Shown one piece after another: positions 13,062 through 18,097 of a stretch of DNA of 18,097 bases. Numbering within the stretch: the first letter of the stretch is position 1; each line of letters begins with the position of its first letter. The notes under the pieces are model-generated. The model had not been told where the DNA came from and did no database searches. It saw nothing but the letters and a program-made list of their open reading frames with translations. The translations under genes were made by a program, and so were the position numbers. Origin of the DNA: Rhodobacterales bacterium (GTDB taxonomy: Bacteria; Pseudomonadota; Alphaproteobacteria; Rhodobacterales; Rhodobacteraceae); the NCBI GenBank assembly GCA_009992615.1, contig JAACVA010000079.1:734-18830 (forward strand). Direction: 5' to 3'.

Positions 13062-15130
13062 GCGGCGTTCCAAGGCCGCCGGCCTGCTGCGGCCCTTGCG
13101 GTCACTGTGCGCGTGCCATTGATATTGTCGTACAGGGCGAAACCTCCCGCCGCTTCCAATGCCCTTCGATCCCACAGCTTGCATCCTGCAGGGGCTATGC
13201 CGCGCGCGTCAGCGGCCAAAATGACCAGCGAAGCCTTGGCGCAGCCTTCCGCCACGCGCATAGATGCACCGCGCCCCGAAAGATGAACCACACGCATAGT
13301 CCCGACAGTAAAAGTCCGAATGCCGGCCTCGGCCTTGTCTTGCGGCCACCGCGCCGCAGCACGGCCTTGATCCGGGATGTCACCGTCATTTTCCAACCAG
13401 CTTTGCGCTGCAAATCCATCACCACGTGCTTTGCTCAGCGCGCGCCCCTGCTCGGTCATCAGACCAATCAGCCCGCCTCCGGGCGACACCAGTAATGCGG
13501 GTCGCTCAGCCAGGGCCCACAGCCCGAACGCCAGCAACGCCGGAGCCAACCCGGCCCAACGCGCCCGACCGCGCCACAAAATCAACCAGAGCATCCCCAG
13601 CGCAAACAGCGGCAAAACCCATGGCCCCGGTGACACCACATGCCCCACGGCCCCATCCTGGCGCGCTGTCCAGTCGGCGACGGCCAATATCCACTCAATC
13701 CCCGGTGCCATTACTGCCAACCCAATGCCATGCATGCCAAAGGGTGCAAGACAGGCCGCCAGTACCGCCCCCGGCATCACCACCAGCCCCATGAGAGGCA
13801 CAGAGGCGAGATTGGCGAACAGTCCGTAATGGGCAATCATGTTGAAATGCGCCGCAGCCACCGGGGCCGTTGCCGCCCCCGCCACAGCAGACGAAAAAAT
13901 CGTCGCCAGCGCCGGACGCGCCCAACCTGGCACCCATTCGCCCGGCAGGTCACGCGCGACGCGAAACGCGGCAACCAGTGCGATGGTGGCCGAGAACGAC
14001 ATCTGGAAGCCCGGCTCGCTCAGGCTTTCGGGTTGCAGCACAAGAACGATCATGGCCGCCACGGCGACTGATCTCAGGGTCACTGCCCGCCGATCCAGCA
14101 GCACAGCAATCAACATGACCGCAACCATGGCATAGGCGCGCTGGGTTGCAACATTCCCCCCCGACAATGCCAGATACACCGCCCCGGCCAGCAGCGCCCC
14201 CACGGCAGCGATTTTCTTGACCGGCCAGCCCAAAGAAATGGCGGGCACCGTTACCAATGCAAGACGCAAGGCCCCGAATACAAAAGCAGTCAACAATCCC
14301 ATATGCAGGCCCGAAATGGCCAGAAGATGCGCCAGATTTGACTGGCGCAGGGCGGTAAGTGACCCTTGGGCCATACCGGCGCGATCACCGGTGGTTACAG
14401 CAGCGGCAAACGCGCCCACCTCGCCCGGCAGCCGCGCCTGAACCTCACGCGAAATGGCATTGCGCCACCGCGCCACGGAAAAGCCTGCGGGCGCCGGAGC
14501 CAAAGTTACCAGCGGCGCCTTGGTATAGCCCACTGCGCCCAGCCCGTCGAACCAGGCCATCCGCTGAAAATCGAACCCTCCCGGCTCAACCGGACCGCTT
14601 GGGGGCGACAAATGCACCGTCATCGCGACCGTTTTGCCAGGCACAGGCAGGGCGCCCGGCTGATCCGGTTGCAGCGATACGCGCACCCGCTCTGGCACGC
14701 GGTGGGGGCGCATGTCTTGCATCACAACATGGTCCAAGGTCAGGCGCACACGGTCACCCACCGAACGGTCCAGCGCAATGATGCGCCCTTCGACCGGACC
14801 GTAATAGCGAAAGCCCAGAACCGGGTCAGCAACCAGATGCGTACGCGCCCCGGCCAGAAGAAACCCCGATACAACCAGCAAAAGCCCGACAACCAGCGGC
14901 CAGCGCATCACCCCCGCAGACAGAACAACGGAACACAGCACCACGGCCACACAGATCAACAGTGCCCAGACCGCCACCGACGGTTCATCAAGCAGCGCGA
15001 AATAGCTGGCGATCCCAATTCCAAGACACACCGGACCCCACGGCAACAAGGCACCGCGTTGTGCATCAATGGCCCCGCTAATCCCGTTACGCAACCACGC
15101 CAGGGCACCCACCCTTGTTTCCCTTTCCAT
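13055..15130 (-). CDS. comEC: ComEC/Rec2-family DNA-uptake membrane channel
   Basis: A 691-residue polytopic inner-membrane protein of the ComEC/Rec2 family, which carries single-stranded DNA into the cytoplasm in natural transformation. About residues 30-105 hold several N-terminal membrane segments, then a periplasmic OB-like DUF4131 region (GFRYYGPVEGRIIALDRS... to about 220), then the Competence domain with FAAAVTTGDRAGM, LAHLLAISGLHMGLL and many membrane helices (GGNVATQRAYAMVAVMLIAVLLDRRA; PESLSEPGFQMSFSATIALVAAF). The last 130 or so residues are soluble and show no HxHxDH metallo-beta-lactamase motif, so the nuclease domain of some ComEC proteins is absent or replaced. The start ATG 15130 lacks a strong ribosome binding site. 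Divergent from gltX and convergent with lexA. Confidence 0.92.
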   Translation of the reverse strand: MERETRVGALAWLRNGISGAIDAQRGALLPWGPVCLGIGIASYFALLDEPSVAVWALLICVAVVLCSVVLSAGVMRWPLVVGLLLVVSGFLLAGARTHLVADPVLGFRYYGPVEGRIIALDRSVGDRVRLTLDHVVMQDMRPHRVPERVRVSLQPDQPGALPVPGKTVAMTVHLSPPSGPVEPGGFDFQRMAWFDGLGAVGYTKAPLVTLAPAPAGFSVARWRNAISREVQARLPGEVGAFAAAVTTGDRAGMAQGSLTALRQSNLAHLLAISGLHMGLLTAFVFGALRLALVTVPAISLGWPVKKIAAVGALLAGAVYLALSGGNVATQRAYAMVAVMLIAVLLDRRAVTLRSVAVAAMIVLVLQPESLSEPGFQMSFSATIALVAAFRVARDLPGEWVPGWARPALATIFSSAVAGAATAPVAAAHFNMIAHYGLFANLASVPLMGLVVMPGAVLAACLAPFGMHGIGLAVMAPGIEWILAVADWTARQDGAVGHVVSPGPWVLPLFALGMLWLILWRGRARWAGLAPALLAFGLWALAERPALLVSPGGGLIGLMTEQGRALSKARGDGFAAQSWLENDGDIPDQGRAAARWPQDKAEAGIRTFTVGTMRVVHLSGRGASMRVAEGCAKASLVILAADARGIAPAGCKLWDRRALEAAGGFALYDNINGTRTVTARAAAGRRPWNAAQ

Positions 15131-15149
15131 GTTTCACTACACGTTTCAC
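15131..15149. promoter_or_regulatory. direct repeat GTTTCAC between comEC and gltX
   Basis: GTTTCAC occurs at 15131-15137 and 15143-15149, with a 12-base period, in the 58-base space between the divergent comEC and gltX starts. It touches the comEC start codon. Read on the minus strand it is GTGAAAC twice. It could be a regulator site or part of a promoter for either gene; no clear -10 is visible. Confidence 0.3.
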
Positions 15150-15188
15150 AATGTTATCCCACCCTTGGTTGCCAGAAGGTTAACGCGT

Positions 15189-16604
15189 ATGCTTCCATCC
15201 GCGCCGCACAGGCCCGTCGTCACCCGGATCGCACCCTCGCCGACCGGATTCATGCACATTGGCACGGCCCGTACGGCGCTGTTCAACTGGCTGTACGCCC
15301 GGGGTCGCGACGGGCGCTTCCTGTTGCGGATCGAGGACACCGACGCCGCCCGCTCGACCCCGAAAGCGACAGCAGCCATTCTTGAAGGGATGAAATGGAT
15401 GGGTCTGGAGTGGGACGGCGACGTGATCAGCCAGTCGGCCAACGCTGCCCGCCATGCTGAAGTGGCGCGCCTCATGCTGGCGAACGGCACTGCTTATAAG
15501 TGCTTTTCCACTCAGGACGACATCGCGGCCTATCGCGAGGCCGCGCAGGCCGAGGGCCGCTCGACGCTGTTCCGATCGCCTTGGCGCGATGCCGATCCGG
15601 CCAGCCACCCGGATGGTCCCTATGTGATTCGGGTCAAGGCACCGATTGACGGTGTGACGGTGATCCATGACCGCGTGCAGGGCGATGTAACGATCCGCAA
15701 TGAACAGCTCGACGATATGATTTGTTTACGGTCTGACGCTACACCAACATATATGTTGGCTGTGGTGGTCGACGATCATGACATGGGGGTGACACATGTG
15801 ATCCGGGGCGATGATCATTTGAACAACGCAGCACGACAAATGATCGTGTACCATGCAATGGGATGGGACGTGCCGGTTTGGGCGCATATTCCGCTGATCC
15901 ACGGCGAGGACGGCAAAAAATTGAGCAAACGGCACGGTGCATTGGGCGTGCATGAATATCAGGCAATGGGTTATCCGGCCGCAGCGATGCGCAACTACCT
16001 GGCGCGGCTGGGTTGGTCGCACGGAAATGACGAGTTTTTCACCGATGCAGAGGCGCAGAACTGGTTCGATCTCGATGGAATTGGCAAGGCGCCGGCGCGG
16101 CTGGATTTCAAGAAACTTGCACATCTGTCAGGTCGGCATATCGCCACGATGGACGACGCCGCGTTGCTGGACGGGGTTCTGGGCTATCTGGCTGCGGCAA
16201 GCCTGCCACCCCTGACGGCGGCGCAACAGACAGCACTGACGTCGGCGTTCGACATCGTGAAAGGCGGCGCAAAATCATTTCCGGATCTGCTGGAAAAGGC
16301 ACGGTTCTGCCTGATCGCACGACCGGTTCAACCCGATGAGAAGGCTGCCAAGTCGCTGGATACGGTATCCCGTGGTATGCTGGCGCAATTGACGCCTCAC
16401 CTACAAACTGCTAGCTGGGATCGTGACAACCTCGAGGCTGCCGCCGCCCGCGTGGCCGAGTCCCACGGCATGGGTCTGGGCAAGCTGGCGGCACCGCTTC
16501 GAGCAGCCTTGGCTGGGCGCACGGCAACACCGAGCGTGTTTGACATGATGCTGATCCTGGGGCGCGATGAAACTCTGTTGCGCCTTCAAGACACCTGTGA
16601 ATAA
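15189..16604 (+). CDS. gltX: glutamyl-tRNA synthetase
   Basis: Class I aminoacyl-tRNA synthetase charging tRNA-Glu (and tRNA-Gln in organisms that use amidotransfer). The 471-residue product has the HIGH motif HIGT at 23-26 in APSPTGFMHIGTARTALFNW, LLRIEDTD, the VRGDVTIRNEQLDD-type connective segment (here VQGDVTIRNEQLDD), YMLAVVVDDHDMGVTHVIRGDDHLNNAARQ, and the KMSKS motif KLSKR (244-248), followed by an alpha-helical anticodon-binding domain. ATG 15189 has AAGG about nine bases upstream; an in-frame extension back to 15069 runs into antisense comEC and is rejected. Alphaproteobacteria often have two gltX genes, and the exact tRNA specificity of this copy cannot be told from sequence by eye. 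gltA follows on the same strand after 88 bases. Confidence 0.96.
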   Translation: MLPSAPHRPVVTRIAPSPTGFMHIGTARTALFNWLYARGRDGRFLLRIEDTDAARSTPKATAAILEGMKWMGLEWDGDVISQSANAARHAEVARLMLANGTAYKCFSTQDDIAAYREAAQAEGRSTLFRSPWRDADPASHPDGPYVIRVKAPIDGVTVIHDRVQGDVTIRNEQLDDMICLRSDATPTYMLAVVVDDHDMGVTHVIRGDDHLNNAARQMIVYHAMGWDVPVWAHIPLIHGEDGKKLSKRHGALGVHEYQAMGYPAAAMRNYLARLGWSHGNDEFFTDAEAQNWFDLDGIGKAPARLDFKKLAHLSGRHIATMDDAALLDGVLGYLAAASLPPLTAAQQTALTSAFDIVKGGAKSFPDLLEKARFCLIARPVQPDEKAAKSLDTVSRGMLAQLTPHLQTASWDRDNLEAAAARVAESHGMGLGKLAAPLRAALAGRTATPSVFDMMLILGRDETLLRLQDTCE

Positions 16605-16611
16605 TCCCGCA

Positions 16612-16632
16612 GCCCCGGTCAAACTTCGGGGC
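16612..16632 (+). terminator. hairpin between gltX and gltA
   Basis: GCCCCG (16612-16617) pairs with CGGGGC (16627-16632) around a nine-base loop, eight bases after the gltX stop. No T-tract follows, so it is a weak terminator candidate or processing structure rather than a clear end of transcription. Confidence 0.35.
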
Positions 16633-16692
16633 ACGGCGGCAAGGAACAAAGCCACGCGTCGCGCGCGGCCACCCGGAAAAGAAGGAAGCGCA

Positions 16693-17988
16693 ATGGCCGA
16701 AACCCCGAAAACTGCCAGTCTGACAATCGACGGAAAGACCTTTGAACTGCCTGTTCTTACACCAACTCTGGGCCCGGATGTCATTGATATTCGTAAACTT
16801 TATGCGCAAGCTAACGTGTTCACCTACGATCCCGGTTTTACCTCGACCGCAGCCTGCGACAGCGCGATCACTTACATAGATGGCGATGCGGGCATTTTGT
16901 TGCACCGCGGCTATCCTATCGACCAGCTGGCGGAAAAATCACATTTCCTTGAGGTGTGTTTCCTGCTGCTTTACGGTGAACTGCCAACTGCCGATCAGAT
17001 CGAAGATTTTGAATATCGCGTGACCAATCACACGATGATCCACGAACAGATGCACAACTTCTTCCGCGGGTTCCGCCGCGATGCCCATCCGATGGCCACC
17101 ATGGTGGGTGTGGTTGGCGCAATGTCGGCGTTCTATCATGACAGCACCGATATTGCCGATCCGTGGCAGCGCGAAGTCGCATCGATCCGACTGGTCGCCA
17201 AGATGCCGACAATCGCTGCAATGGCCTATAAATATTCCATCGGTCAGCCCTTCGTCTATCCGCGCAACGATCTGGATTATGCGTCGAATTTCCTGCGCAT
17301 GTGTTTTTCGGTTCCGGCCGAGGAATACGTGGTAAATCCGATCCTCAGCCGCGCGATGGACCGGATATTCACGCTGCACGCCGATCATGAACAAAACGCA
17401 AGTACGTCAACCGTGCGCCTGGCGTCTTCTTCAGGGGCCAATCCATTTGCCTGTATCGCGGCAGGCATTGCCTGTCTGTGGGGCCCTGCCCATGGTGGTG
17501 CAAATCAGGCCTGCCTGGAAATGCTGCGCGAAATCGGTAGCGTTGACCGCATTCCTGAATTCATCGACCGTGCCAAGGACAAGAATGATCCATTCCGTCT
17601 TATGGGGTTTGGCCACCGGGTGTACAAAAATTTCGATCCCCGCGCCAAGGTGATGAAACAGTCGGCGGACGAGGTTCTCGAACTGCTTGGCATTGAGAAC
17701 AACCCGACCCTTCAGGTCGCCAAGGAACTGGAAAAACGCGCGCTGGAGGATCCATATTTCGTCGAGAAAAAACTATATCCCAATGTCGATTTCTATTCCG
17801 GTATCATCCTTGATGCGATGGGCTTTCCGACATCAATGTTCACACCGATCTTTGCCCTTGCGCGCACTGTCGGCTGGATATCGCAGTGGAAAGAACAAAT
17901 TTCCGACCCGCAACTCAAGATCGGGCGTCCACGCCAACTGTATCAGGGGGTAACCCAGCGCGATTATATCGACGTCGAAAACCGGTAG
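16693..17988 (+). CDS. gltA: citrate synthase, type II hexameric class
   Basis: Condenses acetyl-CoA and oxaloacetate to citrate, the entry step of the TCA cycle. The 431-residue product is close to the E. coli enzyme (427 residues). The catalytic set is His267 in LWGPAHGGAN, His308 in GFGHRVYKN and Asp366 in PNVDFYSG; the substrate-binding HADHEQNASTSTVR precedes them with His232. The N-terminal beta domain (SLTIDGKTFELPVLTPTLGPDVIDIRKLY) marks the Gram-negative hexameric, NADH-regulated class. The start ATG 16693 has GAAGGA six bases upstream; an upstream in-frame ATG at 16567 overlaps gltX and has no family character. The gltX-gltA order is common in alphaproteobacteria. Confidence 0.97.
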   Translation: MAETPKTASLTIDGKTFELPVLTPTLGPDVIDIRKLYAQANVFTYDPGFTSTAACDSAITYIDGDAGILLHRGYPIDQLAEKSHFLEVCFLLLYGELPTADQIEDFEYRVTNHTMIHEQMHNFFRGFRRDAHPMATMVGVVGAMSAFYHDSTDIADPWQREVASIRLVAKMPTIAAMAYKYSIGQPFVYPRNDLDYASNFLRMCFSVPAEEYVVNPILSRAMDRIFTLHADHEQNASTSTVRLASSSGANPFACIAAGIACLWGPAHGGANQACLEMLREIGSVDRIPEFIDRAKDKNDPFRLMGFGHRVYKNFDPRAKVMKQSADEVLELLGIENNPTLQVAKELEKRALEDPYFVEKKLYPNVDFYSGIILDAMGFPTSMFTPIFALARTVGWISQWKEQISDPQLKIGRPRQLYQGVTQRDYIDVENR

Positions 17989-18097
17989 GCCCAATCGCCC
18001 TTTGACTTATGGAAAAGGCATCGCAGCTGTGCCACATCCGGCTTGCTTGAAACCTAGACGCATTAAGATTGCGTTCCAGGTGGCATTTTTTGCGGGC
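17989..18097. other. downstream flank of gltA
   Basis: The last 109 bases hold no gene I can identify. There is an AT-richer stretch with a T6 run at about 18086-18091, but no clear hairpin directly before it, so I do not call a gltA terminator. Confidence 0.4.

Overview
The window is a stretch of high-GC alphaproteobacterial chromosome, most likely from a marine Rhodobacterales (Roseobacter-group) bacterium. The evidence is protein content, the gene order trpC-moaC-moeA-lexA with comEC opposite and then gltX-gltA, and the alphaproteobacterial form of the SOS box (GAAC-N7-GAAC) in front of lexA. The lineage call is inference from remembered family and synteny patterns; no database search was possible.

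Layout. (1) 1-720: the 3' two thirds of ugpC, ATPase of a glycerol-3-phosphate-type ABC importer, cut by the window edge. (2) 721-2257: a thinly coded stretch with one transglutaminase-like protease-fold gene between two non-coding gaps. (3) 2258-4120, minus strand: tRNA-Pro(UGG), a secreted DUF192 protein translationally coupled to a double cold-shock-domain protein, and pdxH. (4) 4215-7251, plus strand: fabI, a 589-base AT-richer gap, a small secreted protein of unknown function followed by strong hairpins, a Tat-exported divergent MsrB, and gpt. (5) 7297-8424, minus strand: anmK (murein recycling), convergent with gpt and divergent from tyrS. (6) 8489-12280, plus strand: tyrS, a G/C-rich hairpin repeat, then the tightly packed trpC-moaC-moeA unit (tryptophan synthesis and molybdenum cofactor). 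(7) 12295-18097: lexA with its own SOS-controlled promoter, comEC convergent and overlapping lexA by 7 bases, then gltX and gltA.

Most genes are core metabolism (PLP, fatty acid, purine salvage, tRNA charging, Trp, Moco, TCA cycle). No phage, transposase, CRISPR, toxin-antitoxin or defence locus was found, and I see no convincing undescribed multi-gene system. The points worth a second look are the small secreted protein and its long structured flanks (5022-5960), the divergent Tat-exported MsrB, the apparent break between trpC and its usual trpG/trpD partners with a repeat and a five-codon mini-ORF at the junction, the SOS promoter of lexA, and an inverted repeat between pdxH and fabI.
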